DNA of 58,577 bases from an uncultured Muribaculaceae bacterium. GTDB lineage: Bacteria; Bacteroidota; Bacteroidia; Bacteroidales; Muribaculaceae. Where the stretch lies: positions 1 to 58,577 of the forward strand of contig CANRCT010000019.1 in the NCBI GenBank assembly GCA_947629175.1. The letters run 5' to 3'. The translations under genes were made by a program, and so were the position numbers. The notes beneath the pieces are model-generated. The model saw only the letters and a list, made by a program, of their open reading frames with translations. It was not told the origin of the DNA and made no database searches. Below, in pieces: positions 15,437 through 24,580 of the stretch; positions within the stretch are counted from its first letter, which is position 1, and every line of letters starts with the position of its first letter.

Positions 15437-16834
15437 TCAGTCCTCCGGCGCGAACATCGGATCCCACGGCGGAAGCATCTCGGCTTTCTGCGAGAGCACG
15501 GCGGCCGCTTTGGGAGTGAGATATTTCCTGTCGACGACGAGGCGGAACATATATTCGTCCATCCAGCGGTCGGTGATGATCAGGTGCCCGTTGTTGGCTC
15601 CGGGGCCCCAGCTGTTCTCGACGAGCCATTTCACGGGACGTCCCTCCTTGTCGAGATCCACTGCCACGAGCGTCATGGCGTGGGACGATCCGCTGGCGTG
15701 GGTCATCACGCGCTGGCGCTTGTCCATGCCGAAGGTGGTGCCGAGCAGCGATCCGTAGTCGTAGAAGTCGGGATCGAGCACACCGCGCTCGCGGTCGAGG
15801 AATTTGCCCACATCGCATGAGAAATACATAGCCGTGGAGTCCTTGATCGACGCGATGGCCATCTCCTTGATGTCCTCCATCGGGAGGTTGACATAGGTCC
15901 AGTTGCGTCCGTCGTAGGCGTGACGGTCATATTCGATCTCATAAAGCTTGTAATAGGGGCGCGTGGGATCGTTCATGAGCATCACGTAGTCGTCGGTAAG
16001 ATTGTTGCCGAGGAAGCGGTCGTAGAAGCTGCGGGGAGTGTAGGTGAGGGTGTCGACCGGCTCGCCTTTGGAGTTGCGGCGCGTCCAGGTGAATTCTGTC
16101 GGGGGCTCGCCGAGGTTAAGCACGAGCATGCGGTAGGTCTCGCCGAGCATTTCGGTCTTGCGCTTCGCCAGATCGGTCTTTTTCTTTCCCGACTTGGCTG
16201 AGTCGCGCAGCTCCAGGCCCCACTCGCGCAGTTTGAGCGAGAGCAGCTGGTTGAGGCGCGAGGTGCTGTTTGATGAATTGGTCTCTGGCATCACTTCGGC
16301 AGGCACCACGCCGTATTTGCCGATGATGTCGGCTATGCCGGTGAACTGTCCGCCGTCCGACAGCGGATTGCGGAAGAGCCAGTCGACTGTCTTGTCGTCC
16401 ATCGGACGGTCGGAGGTGTCGATCACTCCCTGCAGGAAGAGATTGGCTTTTTCAAGCTGATCGAAGAAGAAGTTGTAGTTTTGCGACAGCTCTGTCATGG
16501 GCAGGTCGTGCTCGGCCATCATCTGTGCGCGGAGCACATTGAGACCCGTGAAGAGCCAGCAGCGGCCCGACGACCGCTGGTTGGTGATGCCTTTGGATGG
16601 CACGCGGTGGGAGAACTCGGCCGACACCGGGCGCCGCGCGTCGAGATTGCGGGCGAGCGAATTGATGTCGTTGGCCGTGATGGCATTGCGGATTGCGCGG
16701 TCGGCCGGGGTGTTCTTGTAGGCCGAGCGGATGGTGGACATCATCTCCGGGCTGATACCGCCGGAGGCTTGCTGCGCCTGCGCGCAGAAGCCTCCGAGGA
16801 TGATGACCGCCATTAACGATGATAAACGTCGCAT
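15437..16834 (-). CDS. Exported C1-family cysteine peptidase (bleomycin hydrolase/aminopeptidase C-like)
   Basis: A 465-residue protein with a cleavable signal (MRRLSSLMAVIILGGFCAQAQ). The papain-fold triad of the C1B family is complete: Cys in NQRSSGRCWLFTG (about residue 92), His in SGSSHAMTL (about 384) and Asn in VENSWG (about 406). PepC/bleomycin hydrolases are usually cytoplasmic hexameric aminopeptidases. The signal peptide here implies a periplasmic or surface role. The C-terminus runs past the usual end (MLPPWDPMFAPED), so the tail that tunes exo-specificity may differ. It follows the lipoprotein gene by 52 bases in an operon with a TonB receptor, which suggests trimming of peptides during uptake. 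Confidence 0.85.
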   Translation of the reverse strand: MRRLSSLMAVIILGGFCAQAQQASGGISPEMMSTIRSAYKNTPADRAIRNAITANDINSLARNLDARRPVSAEFSHRVPSKGITNQRSSGRCWLFTGLNVLRAQMMAEHDLPMTELSQNYNFFFDQLEKANLFLQGVIDTSDRPMDDKTVDWLFRNPLSDGGQFTGIADIIGKYGVVPAEVMPETNSSNSTSRLNQLLSLKLREWGLELRDSAKSGKKKTDLAKRKTEMLGETYRMLVLNLGEPPTEFTWTRRNSKGEPVDTLTYTPRSFYDRFLGNNLTDDYVMLMNDPTRPYYKLYEIEYDRHAYDGRNWTYVNLPMEDIKEMAIASIKDSTAMYFSCDVGKFLDRERGVLDPDFYDYGSLLGTTFGMDKRQRVMTHASGSSHAMTLVAVDLDKEGRPVKWLVENSWGPGANNGHLIITDRWMDEYMFRLVVDRKYLTPKAAAVLSQKAEMLPPWDPMFAPED

Positions 16835-16886
16835 AGGCGTGTAGGGGATTTATGGGTTATTGTCAGATTTGCGTAGTGGCAGTAGC

Positions 16887-18941
16887 TCATTTGCCGGCGT
16901 TCCATGTGCACTCCATGAACTCGAACTGCGCGCGGCCAGTCACCTTGTATTTGATGACGTAGGGCGTTGTCGCGGTGCCGTCGTAGGCCGAGAAGTTGAT
17001 GGTGTAGATCACGTCGACTCCGCTGACGGGCTCGGCATCGGGATGCAGGGCGGCCAGAGCGGCGGGCATCACTTCGGTCTCGAAGCGCTTCTTCATTGTG
17101 GCCACAACCTGCTCGTCGGTCATGTCGGCGTAGCCTGCGGCATACTGGGCACGGGCCGAGGCGGCGCGGAGATCCACGTTGCCCTGATAGGCCGAGGTGC
17201 CCGAGTAATACTCGTTGTTGCCGTATTTGGTCACGTAGGTGGCGCCGGTCTTGTCATCGATCTGTGCCTTCACCCAGTCGACGCAGGTCTGATAGTAGAG
17301 CGTGGAGAGCTCCTGTCCTTTGCCTGCCGGGAGAGTGATGGTGACGTTGGGATCGTAGATCCATTTGCCCTGCGAGCGCACGAACTGGGCGGTCTGGCTG
17401 ACGACGGTGGCGGCGGGAGTCCATTCGGCGCCGTTGAACGTGTATTCGTCGCAGCGCACGGTCGTGGCGCTTGATGCGTAGTAGAAGTAGGCCACGAAGC
17501 GGACGTCGCCCTCCGATGCGTAGGGATACTTCACTTTGAGGAACTTGGGCAGCAGTGTGGCGGGAGCCTCTTCGGAGAGGTTGTCGTAGCGCTGTCCCAT
17601 GGCCTGGTAGTCGGCGTGCGACGGCATTACTGCGTCGGCGGCCGGAGCCCAGCGGGTGCCGTTGAAGGTGTAGACTGCATACTCGGCCTGCGAGGGAGCG
17701 GTCTCGGTGGCGGCGCGGCTCGATGATGTCGAAGCTGCGGCTCCGTCGACGGTCACGCTGGTGGCCACCATGTTGCAGTAGCGGCCTCCGGCCACGTTGA
17801 TGAGATATCCGGTGACTGTCACTTTGGCTCCGTCGGTATATTTCGCCTTGTCGGCCGTGAGCATTCCATAGGGGCTTCCCTGAGCTTTCTCCGAGCCTTC
17901 TACGAGGATATTGGTGTTTGTGCGGCCGTTGTTGGTCGTGATACTTACGGTGCCTTTCATCGTGCCGTAGATGGCAAGAGCGTTGTCCGTGCGGGCGATG
18001 ATCTCAGCCATGGCGGCCGCATCGAAAGTAGCGGGAGCCGGATAGGTGACCTCCTGTTCGCCGACTACCTCGAAGGTGGAGCCGCTGGTGATCTGAATGC
18101 TGAGGTTGCGGGCCTCGACAGTGCCGCTGAGCACTATCTGGTTGCCGATCTTCAGGCCGCCGAAATTCTCTTCCTCGAATTTGGAGCCTTTATAGACGAA
18201 TATCGAGCCGGAGGCGTCGGTCAGCATGAATCCCTGAGCGCAGAGAGCGGTCACGACGCCGTTGACGGTGATCTCGTCATCGGGAGCAGCCGTGGCAAGC
18301 ACGTCGGAGAGCGTGAATCCGGGCTCCTCAGGCTCTGCGGGAGCGGAGAAAACGGGGTCTGCAGCCGAAGAGCGGTAGCGCACGATGGCGTAGGCTCCCT
18401 CCTCGGCGTCGGGAAGCGCTTTGCTGAGAATGCCGGGTATGGAGGCCGCAGCAGTGTGCGACGGAGCGAATGAGGGGATGTAGTCGTTTTCGCTGCCCCA
18501 TACGCTCTGATAGTCTTCGTCGCTGACCGTATAGTCGGCGGCTGCCTCTATTTTGGCGGGTATGTCGGAGGGGCTGACGGCGGTGTTGAATGTCAGACGC
18601 ACGGCCGATCCGTCGGTCAGCGTGAAGTAGGGGAACGACGAGCTGCCGAGCCATGCCGGCACGTAGTCGCGGGCAGGTGCGGCGTCGCTGAAGCAGAGCT
18701 TCGTGCCGACGGCCTTGAGAGCTGCGGCTCCGGCTTCGCCGGCGAGGGTCTTGTTGGTCGAGTTGGAGGCCACAGCTGCGTAGTCGGCCTCTGTCATGGT
18801 GTATTCGATGGTCTCTACCTGAGTGGTCTCCGGCACTTCGAAACCTTTCAGCTCCTCATTGTTCCAAGTGTTCTCGGAGCATCCTGTGACGGCTCCGGCC
18901 GCAAGGACCATCAGGAGAGCGCGTGAAATATGCTGTTTCAT
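16887..18941 (-). CDS. Large lipoprotein with an OB-fold-like (DUF5689-type) domain, partner of a TonB receptor
   Basis: A 684-residue lipoprotein (signal MKQHISRALLMVLAAGAVTGC, then Ser). Residues ~235-420 have the pattern ITVNGVVTALCAQGFMLTDA, then IFVYKG and later KVTVTGYLINVAGGRY. This fits two tandem OB-fold/DUF5689-like segments common in Bacteroidetes exported proteins. The N-terminal region (SDEDYQSVWGSENDY, TEADYAAVAS) and C-terminal region contain repeated short motifs of the type Y-FNG--W-PA. It begins 19 bases after the TonB receptor stop, in the position SusD-like partners occupy, but it shows no SusD-type helical repeats. It may bind the ligand at the cell surface. I do not recognise a specific function. 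Confidence 0.7.
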   Translation of the reverse strand: MKQHISRALLMVLAAGAVTGCSENTWNNEELKGFEVPETTQVETIEYTMTEADYAAVASNSTNKTLAGEAGAAALKAVGTKLCFSDAAPARDYVPAWLGSSSFPYFTLTDGSAVRLTFNTAVSPSDIPAKIEAAADYTVSDEDYQSVWGSENDYIPSFAPSHTAAASIPGILSKALPDAEEGAYAIVRYRSSAADPVFSAPAEPEEPGFTLSDVLATAAPDDEITVNGVVTALCAQGFMLTDASGSIFVYKGSKFEEENFGGLKIGNQIVLSGTVEARNLSIQITSGSTFEVVGEQEVTYPAPATFDAAAMAEIIARTDNALAIYGTMKGTVSITTNNGRTNTNILVEGSEKAQGSPYGMLTADKAKYTDGAKVTVTGYLINVAGGRYCNMVATSVTVDGAAASTSSSRAATETAPSQAEYAVYTFNGTRWAPAADAVMPSHADYQAMGQRYDNLSEEAPATLLPKFLKVKYPYASEGDVRFVAYFYYASSATTVRCDEYTFNGAEWTPAATVVSQTAQFVRSQGKWIYDPNVTITLPAGKGQELSTLYYQTCVDWVKAQIDDKTGATYVTKYGNNEYYSGTSAYQGNVDLRAASARAQYAAGYADMTDEQVVATMKKRFETEVMPAALAALHPDAEPVSGVDVIYTINFSAYDGTATTPYVIKYKVTGRAQFEFMECTWNAGK

Positions 18942-18960
18942 TTCTTTCAGATTGCAGATT

Positions 18961-21678
18961 TTAGAAGTTGACTTTCATACGCACTGAGAAGGTGCGGCCG
19001 AAAGAGTAGAACGTCTGGTAGGCGTTTTCCCATGTGCCGTCGGTGGCTACCGGGGTATATGCCTGGGTGATATAGTTGTAGTTGAAGAGATTGTGGACAT
19101 TGCCGTAGAGCGTGGCGTTGATTCCTCCGATCTTGAAGCGGTAGCTGCAGGAGAGGTCGAGCTGGTTGCCCCAGGGTATGCGCCATGGTTTGCCGGCCGA
19201 GAGTTCGCCGTTGTTCTGCAGCGATGATGTGGTGATGTTGAGGTCGGAGTAGTTGCGGGCCGACGCTGTCCAGTCGGCGCCGATACGGAAGCCCTGGAAC
19301 GGCTTGAACACAACGCCTAAGGCAGCTGTGGTCTGGGCCGATCCGCCTACTTTGACTCCCTTCTGCATGAGGGTGGTGCGCAGATGGTCGTCGGCGAGGA
19401 TGCCGGCTGCTACGTCGCCCTGAAGGTTTTTGAGCGGTTCGCCGTTCTGGTTGTAGAAGTATCCGGTGGCATTCGAGTCCCACTGCCAGTCGCCGAGCGA
19501 GAACATTCCGTCGAGCTCAACCCATTTGGCGGGGATATATTTTACATTGAATTCCAGACCCATGTGGCGGGCATCGACGCCCTCCATGTTCATGTAGTAG
19601 CGGTCGCCTGCGTGGGGGCCGGTCTCGATCTCGCCGCTGCGCGCCATCGTGCGGTCCATCCAGCGCGTGAGGTAAGCGTTGAAGGTGAAGGCCACCTTCT
19701 GCATCTGGAGTCCGTAGCCGGTCTCGATGGAGTAGACTTTCTCATTGACGGCGTTGGGGTTGGTCACGTTGGAGTAGTTGGAGTTGAGGAATACGCCTCC
19801 GCTGAAGAACGGTGCGCGCGAGATGTATCCGGCGTTGAAGAACACGTTGTTGTGGCGGTCGATGTTGTAGTTTACACCACCTTTGACGGTGCCTCCGATG
19901 AAGTTCATTGTCTTGGACTTCTCGTGATCCTTGTCGTAGTAGAAGAAGTCGCGGCGCCAGTAGGTGTTGTTGTTGAGCGCTCCCGAGAGCACGAGGTTGA
20001 GCTTGCCCGACAGCATGGTGTATTCACCCTGGGCGTAGACTCCTTCCTGAGCTGTGTAGCCGTTGTAGTTGCGTGCGATGACGTCGCCCACGCCGAGCTT
20101 CTGGTATTTCCAGTCGGGGTTGGCGGCGAGAGCGTTGTTGGCGGCCTTGACGCTGCCGCGGTTGGAGTCGTCGAGATAGTAGGCTCCGTCGTAGAGGTCG
20201 GAGATCTTGTTTTTGTGGTGGCCTATGTAATAGCGGAGGTCAAGACCGCCGATGATGTTGAGTCGGTCGCCGTTGCGCATGTCGATGCGTTTCTTGTACG
20301 ACGATACGATGCCATACCACTCGTGATTGTTGTTCTGGCGCGCCATGACCATGTTGGAGCCGGTGGCCGAGGCTGCGTTCATGTCCTGGATCGCACCATA
20401 GTCAAAGGTGCCGTCGGGGCAGCGGAACTTCATGTTGAGCACGCCGTTCGACGCGCCGTACCAGTCGCTGCTGTAGCCGTTGCGGCCATAGCCCTTGAGG
20501 CCGTAGCCCTGCGCGATCGACATGTAGAACGATGTGGAGAGCGACTGCGTGTGGTCGATCTGCCATATGTGGCCCAGAGAGATCTGTGGCTTGTGGTAGA
20601 CGTTGTAGTTGGAGGTGCGCTGCCGTCCCTGGTTGTCAAAACCGTAGGTGGGATTGTAGCGGTACATGCTCGATCCGGCCATATAGTTCTTCACAGCCTG
20701 CCATCCGAGCACGGTCAGTCCGTCATAGCTTGAGCGCTGATAGTGCTGCTGCGGGGCTCCGAATGCGGTCAGCGAGAGCTGATGGCCGTCCGACAGACGC
20801 TTTGACACGTTGAAGAAATAATTGTAGGCGTTGAACTGGGTGCCCTGCACATAGCCGTCGCCCCATTTGCGTGAGCCGAGGAAGGTGACGGCCCATCCGT
20901 TCTGCATCAGTCCGGTCGACACTTTCACGCCGTAATTGTTCATTCCGTCGTTGCCCATGCCGTACCATACAGAGCCTCCGCGTTCTACGTCGATCGTGCG
21001 GGTGGTTATGTTGATGGTGCCTCCGATAGAGGGGGTCGAAACGATTGTGGCGCCAAGACCGCGCTGTGTCTGGATGTTGGACGCTACGTCGGCGAGGCCG
21101 GCCCAGTTGCTCTGATATACGCCTCCCCATTCCATGTCATTGATAGGTATGCCGTTGACCATCATGGCCACGTTGGCGCTCTTGAATCCGCGCATGCGTG
21201 TCTCGGCGTCGCCGAATCCTCCGCCCTGGCGTATGGTGTAGATGCCGGGGGTGGTCTTGAGCACTTCCATCAGCTCCTGTCCGCCGAGTTTGAAGTCGAT
21301 GGCGTCGGCTCCGACGGTCGACATGGCTACAGGTGTCTCACGGGTCTTGCCTACCGACTGCGTGACAACAACGTCGTCGAGTTTTTTCACCGCCAGCTCC
21401 ATCTGGATGGTACCCATGTCGCGCTTTGCCGGAAGTTCCAGCGTCTTATAGCCGATATAGGTGATTTTAAGCATTTTGCCTTCGGGCGCTTCGATCGTGA
21501 AGATTCCGTCGATGTTGGCTGCCACGGCTTTTGACATTCCGGGCACAGATACTGTGGCTCCTACCAGCGGTTCGCCTTCCTCGTCGATGAGGGTGCCCGT
21601 ACATTTGATGTCGGGGGCGGCGAATGCACTGACGCATAGCAGCCAGATTACACTTCCTAAAAGAAAGAGTCTTTTCAT
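18961..21678 (-). CDS. TonB-dependent receptor with N-terminal carboxypeptidase-regulatory-like domain
   Basis: A 905-residue outer-membrane protein with signal MKRLFLLGSVIWLLCVSAFA. It carries a CarboxypepD_reg-like domain (about residues 25-105; GTLIDEEGEPLVGATVSVPG), a TonB-box-like DDVVVTQS, a plug (about 115-230; MRGFKSANVAMMVNGIPIND, SIGGTINITTR) and a beta-barrel ending in the aromatic C-terminus FSVRMKVNF. These receptors import large ligands using TonB energy. The operon with a lipoprotein and an exported C1 peptidase points to a peptide or protein ligand; this is inference. The - strand -7-like box TACTTTTG at 21776-21783 lies ~100 bases upstream, with no clear -33 element. Confidence 0.9.
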   Translation of the reverse strand: MKRLFLLGSVIWLLCVSAFAAPDIKCTGTLIDEEGEPLVGATVSVPGMSKAVAANIDGIFTIEAPEGKMLKITYIGYKTLELPAKRDMGTIQMELAVKKLDDVVVTQSVGKTRETPVAMSTVGADAIDFKLGGQELMEVLKTTPGIYTIRQGGGFGDAETRMRGFKSANVAMMVNGIPINDMEWGGVYQSNWAGLADVASNIQTQRGLGATIVSTPSIGGTINITTRTIDVERGGSVWYGMGNDGMNNYGVKVSTGLMQNGWAVTFLGSRKWGDGYVQGTQFNAYNYFFNVSKRLSDGHQLSLTAFGAPQQHYQRSSYDGLTVLGWQAVKNYMAGSSMYRYNPTYGFDNQGRQRTSNYNVYHKPQISLGHIWQIDHTQSLSTSFYMSIAQGYGLKGYGRNGYSSDWYGASNGVLNMKFRCPDGTFDYGAIQDMNAASATGSNMVMARQNNNHEWYGIVSSYKKRIDMRNGDRLNIIGGLDLRYYIGHHKNKISDLYDGAYYLDDSNRGSVKAANNALAANPDWKYQKLGVGDVIARNYNGYTAQEGVYAQGEYTMLSGKLNLVLSGALNNNTYWRRDFFYYDKDHEKSKTMNFIGGTVKGGVNYNIDRHNNVFFNAGYISRAPFFSGGVFLNSNYSNVTNPNAVNEKVYSIETGYGLQMQKVAFTFNAYLTRWMDRTMARSGEIETGPHAGDRYYMNMEGVDARHMGLEFNVKYIPAKWVELDGMFSLGDWQWDSNATGYFYNQNGEPLKNLQGDVAAGILADDHLRTTLMQKGVKVGGSAQTTAALGVVFKPFQGFRIGADWTASARNYSDLNITTSSLQNNGELSAGKPWRIPWGNQLDLSCSYRFKIGGINATLYGNVHNLFNYNYITQAYTPVATDGTWENAYQTFYSFGRTFSVRMKVNF

Positions 21679-21847
21679 AATCGGTTATATATAAATGTTA
21701 TAGATTGGTTGTCGATGTGTTGCCGGGAATAGTTGGCGGTTTGTGCGACGACATAAGGCCGACGCTATTGCCTTACAAAAGTACTCTAAAAAAATGGATA
21801 ATAGTGTTAAAATAACGTGTAATTTTGATCGGGCCATGAAACATGAA

Positions 21848-21877
21848 GCGGCGCTCCCCGTCGAAGAGGAGTGCCGC
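21848..21877 (-). terminator. Hairpin after ftsZ, probable end of the dcw transcript
   Basis: GCGGCGCTCC at 21848-21857 pairs with GGAGTGCCGC at 21868-21877 (one G-U pair, 10-base loop). It lies 33 bases downstream of the ftsZ stop on the - strand. A T-rich but broken stretch follows. Confidence 0.55.
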
Positions 21878-21909
21878 CTGCCTGTGTCGCGTCAATTATC
21901 GTATGATTG

Positions 21910-23223
21910 TCAGGTGAATGAGATGGTCGAGCCGCCGGAGGGGCGCTGCTGCGGCCCCTGCTGCTGGCGCCGCTGAGCGCGTGCTTTTTCCACGGTGGCC
22001 CGGTCGCGGTTATACGTGGGGCTCTTCTCCAGCACTTCTATGATGGTGTCGGAATCCATCTCTTCCGGTTTCAGGATGATATAGTTGGTGCGGAAAGTGT
22101 CGACCTTCTCGCCGTATTCCTCCCTTATACGGTCGTTGGCTCTCGGCTGGGGAGCCTGAGCGGCTGTTGCGGCGAACGCCGGAGCGTCGATCTGGTTCTG
22201 CAGGCGGTTTTCCTGTATTTCTCCGAGACGGTCGACGTTGAAGCCCGATGCCAGCATCGTGATCTTTATCTGTTCGCCGAGATCCTTGTCGAATGCCACG
22301 CCCCATATGATCTTGACTTTGGGGTTGATCTTCTGCACGAAGCTTGTCAGCTCGTTGACTTCGCTGAGCTTGAACTTGTTGTTGGCTTCCTGCGAGAAAT
22401 AGATGTTGAAGAGCAGACGCTTGGCCGTCGAGATGTCGCGGTGCTTGAGCAGAGGCGATGCAAGGGCGTCCTCAAGAGCCTTGGTCACACGGTTTTCGCC
22501 TTCGCCGTAACCCGACGATATGATGGCAGCGCCGCCGTCGCGCAGGGTAGTGTTGACGTCGTTGAAGTCGAGGTTCATGTAGCCGTCGCAGGTGATCAGC
22601 TCGGAGATCGAGCATGCTGCCGTAGCGAGCGTGTCGTCGGCTTTGCCGAATCCGTTGATGAAGTCGAGGTCGCCGTAGATCTCCGTCAGCCGTTCGTTGT
22701 TGATTAGCAGCAGCGCGTCGACATACTTGGCCATCTCGTCGGCTCCGGCAAAGGCTTTGTTGATCTTCTCCTCGCCCTCGAAATAGAAGGGGATTGTGAC
22801 GATGCCTATGGTAAGCAATCCCTTCTCACGGGCCACGCGGGCCACGACGGGGCTTGCGCCGGTGCCTGTGCCTCCTCCCATGCCGGAAGTGATGAACACC
22901 ATGCGGGTGTCGTCCTGGAAAAGGGCCTCGATTTTGGCGATATCGTTCTCCGCGGCTTCACGCGCCACCTCCGGACGGTCGCCAGCGCCGAGACCGTCGC
23001 CGATCATCACTTTGGTCGGTACGGGACTCTGACGGAGAGCCTGCCGGTCGGTGTTGAGCACCACGAACGACACATGTTTGATGCCCTGGCGGAACATGTA
23101 ATTGACGGCGTTGCCGCCACCACCGCCCACGCCGATGGCTTTTATGATGACTTTGTCTTTCTGTTCGGTCTCGGGCGATTCGAATTGATCGGCGAGTCCT
23201 TCGGGGTTGAGTATTTCGTCCAT
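21910..23223 (-). CDS. ftsZ: Cell division GTPase FtsZ
   Basis: A 437-residue tubulin-like GTPase. The nucleotide-binding loops are present: IGVGGGGGNAVNYM near residue 30 and the tubulin signature GMGGGTGTGASP at about 109-121, then NNERL and the T7-loop region FNDVNTTLRDGGAA. The core ends near residue 320 and a disordered Gln/Ala/Pro-rich linker follows, ending in PSGGSTISFT. FtsZ polymerises into the Z-ring that recruits the divisome. It is the last gene of the dcw operon, 23 bases after ftsA, the usual order. A hairpin follows it. The extreme C-terminal peptide that should bind FtsA is not one I recognise. Confidence 0.97.
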   Translation of the reverse strand: MDEILNPEGLADQFESPETEQKDKVIIKAIGVGGGGGNAVNYMFRQGIKHVSFVVLNTDRQALRQSPVPTKVMIGDGLGAGDRPEVAREAAENDIAKIEALFQDDTRMVFITSGMGGGTGTGASPVVARVAREKGLLTIGIVTIPFYFEGEEKINKAFAGADEMAKYVDALLLINNERLTEIYGDLDFINGFGKADDTLATAACSISELITCDGYMNLDFNDVNTTLRDGGAAIISSGYGEGENRVTKALEDALASPLLKHRDISTAKRLLFNIYFSQEANNKFKLSEVNELTSFVQKINPKVKIIWGVAFDKDLGEQIKITMLASGFNVDRLGEIQENRLQNQIDAPAFAATAAQAPQPRANDRIREEYGEKVDTFRTNYIILKPEEMDSDTIIEVLEKSPTYNRDRATVEKARAQRRQQQGPQQRPSGGSTISFT

Positions 23224-23246
23224 TTCAGTTGAGCTTCTAAATCAGA

Positions 23247-24536
23247 TTAATCGTCGAGAAGATCGCCTCCGTCGGGATCTTCCGGTGGTTCCTGGATCTG
23301 CCGTTTAAGCCAGCCGAGAGCCTTTGAGAAGCCGCTCTGGCGTCTTTCGGGCTCCGGTTCGGGCTCGGTGACGATCTCTGCCGGTTCCTCTCTGACCGGT
23401 TCGGGCGACAGGCATTCCTGCGCGCCAGCTTCGGCAGCGGCATAGAGTATCGAGACGACGTCGACCGAGTAGGCCGGCGATATGCGGCTGTCGGCAATGC
23501 GTATGTGCGGGCTGATGATGCTTCCCAGGCGCACTTTCATTTTCGTGGTGTCGCCGAGCAGGGTGTTGAATTCGGCGAGACGCGCTCCGCCTCCCACGAT
23601 GACTATCCCCGCAGGCAGCTCGGCGGCAGTCAGTCCGGCATAGGATATCTGCTCCTTGATGTTGGCTGCTATTTCTGCAGCCCTGTGGCTCACGTAATTG
23701 TTGAATTCAGTCATCTTGACATCGTCGACACTGCCTTCTACAGGCGCTCCCTTGGCGTTGCCTCTCTGACGCTTGAGCGACTCGGCATCCTCCTCCACGT
23801 AGTTGAGGCGCGTCAGGTCGCGGGTGATGTTGCGCGATCCCATGGGTATTGTCTGGAGATACTGGAGGCGTCCGTGACGGTAGATGCTGACGGTCACAGT
23901 CTCAGCGCCGAAGTCGACGAGCATGCATCCGAGCTGGCGTTCCTCGCTTGTGAGCACTATGTCGCCCATGGCGAGATGCTTCACCACGCATCCGCGTTTC
24001 TGCAGTCCGAGCTTGTCCTCGATGAGGAGCTTCAGGTTGCGGCGCAGCTGCGGGCGGCATACGATCAGGTTACCCGACATGCGTATCTCCGAGCAATACA
24101 TGCCCACCGGCATATCGGATTTGACGCCGTCGACGTAAAACTCCCGAGGCACTACATCGATCACTTCGCGGTCGGTCACCCGCTCGCCGAGCATCTCCCG
24201 CTTAAGAGCCTCCACGATGTCTTCGGTCACCTCGGTGTCGGCGGGAAGACGGCGTTCGGTCTCCCGCTGTATCGCCGATACGGAGCGGCCTGCGATAGAG
24301 GTGTAGATGCCCTCAACCTTGCGCGGCGTCAGGCGGTTTTCGATTTTGAGCAGCAGTGTGCGCACGGCGTTGGCGGCCATGGATACGTTGCTGAGCTGGC
24401 CGTGACGCACGCTGTCGGTAAGCGGCATCTCCTCAATGGCTTTGACCGTGACGTAGCCGTGTGGGTCGACCGATCCCACGGCGCCCTTGATTTTGCTGCT
24501 CCCTATTTCGAGAGCGATGATATGCTTTTCGTCCAT
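23247..24536 (-). CDS. ftsA: Cell division protein FtsA
   Basis: A 429-residue actin-like protein starting MDEKHIIALEIGSSKIKGAV at 24536. A longer in-frame extension to 24770 is Arg-rich, overlaps ftsQ and is unlikely to be translated. The ATPase motifs are IALEIGSSKIKGAVG (phosphate 1), VDFGAETVTVSIYRHG (phosphate 2) and GIVIVGGGARLAEF (adenosine loop). The 1C domain lies between (SIAGRSVSAIQRE). A basic C-terminal helix (FSKALGWLKRQIQEPP) would serve as the membrane-targeting segment that tethers FtsZ filaments. It sits between ftsQ (44 bases upstream) and ftsZ (23 bases downstream). Confidence 0.95.
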   Translation of the reverse strand: MDEKHIIALEIGSSKIKGAVGSVDPHGYVTVKAIEEMPLTDSVRHGQLSNVSMAANAVRTLLLKIENRLTPRKVEGIYTSIAGRSVSAIQRETERRLPADTEVTEDIVEALKREMLGERVTDREVIDVVPREFYVDGVKSDMPVGMYCSEIRMSGNLIVCRPQLRRNLKLLIEDKLGLQKRGCVVKHLAMGDIVLTSEERQLGCMLVDFGAETVTVSIYRHGRLQYLQTIPMGSRNITRDLTRLNYVEEDAESLKRQRGNAKGAPVEGSVDDVKMTEFNNYVSHRAAEIAANIKEQISYAGLTAAELPAGIVIVGGGARLAEFNTLLGDTTKMKVRLGSIISPHIRIADSRISPAYSVDVVSILYAAAEAGAQECLSPEPVREEPAEIVTEPEPEPERRQSGFSKALGWLKRQIQEPPEDPDGGDLLDD

Positions 24537-24580
24537 ATAGCGTAAGTCGTTGTGAGTGGGTGTGACTGTTGGTTTCTTGT

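Noticed and set aside
19384-20733. 449-codon + strand frame opposite the TonB receptor
   Set aside because: Shadow frame caused by GC-rich codon use; Val/Ala-rich with no domain, whereas the - strand encodes a complete receptor.
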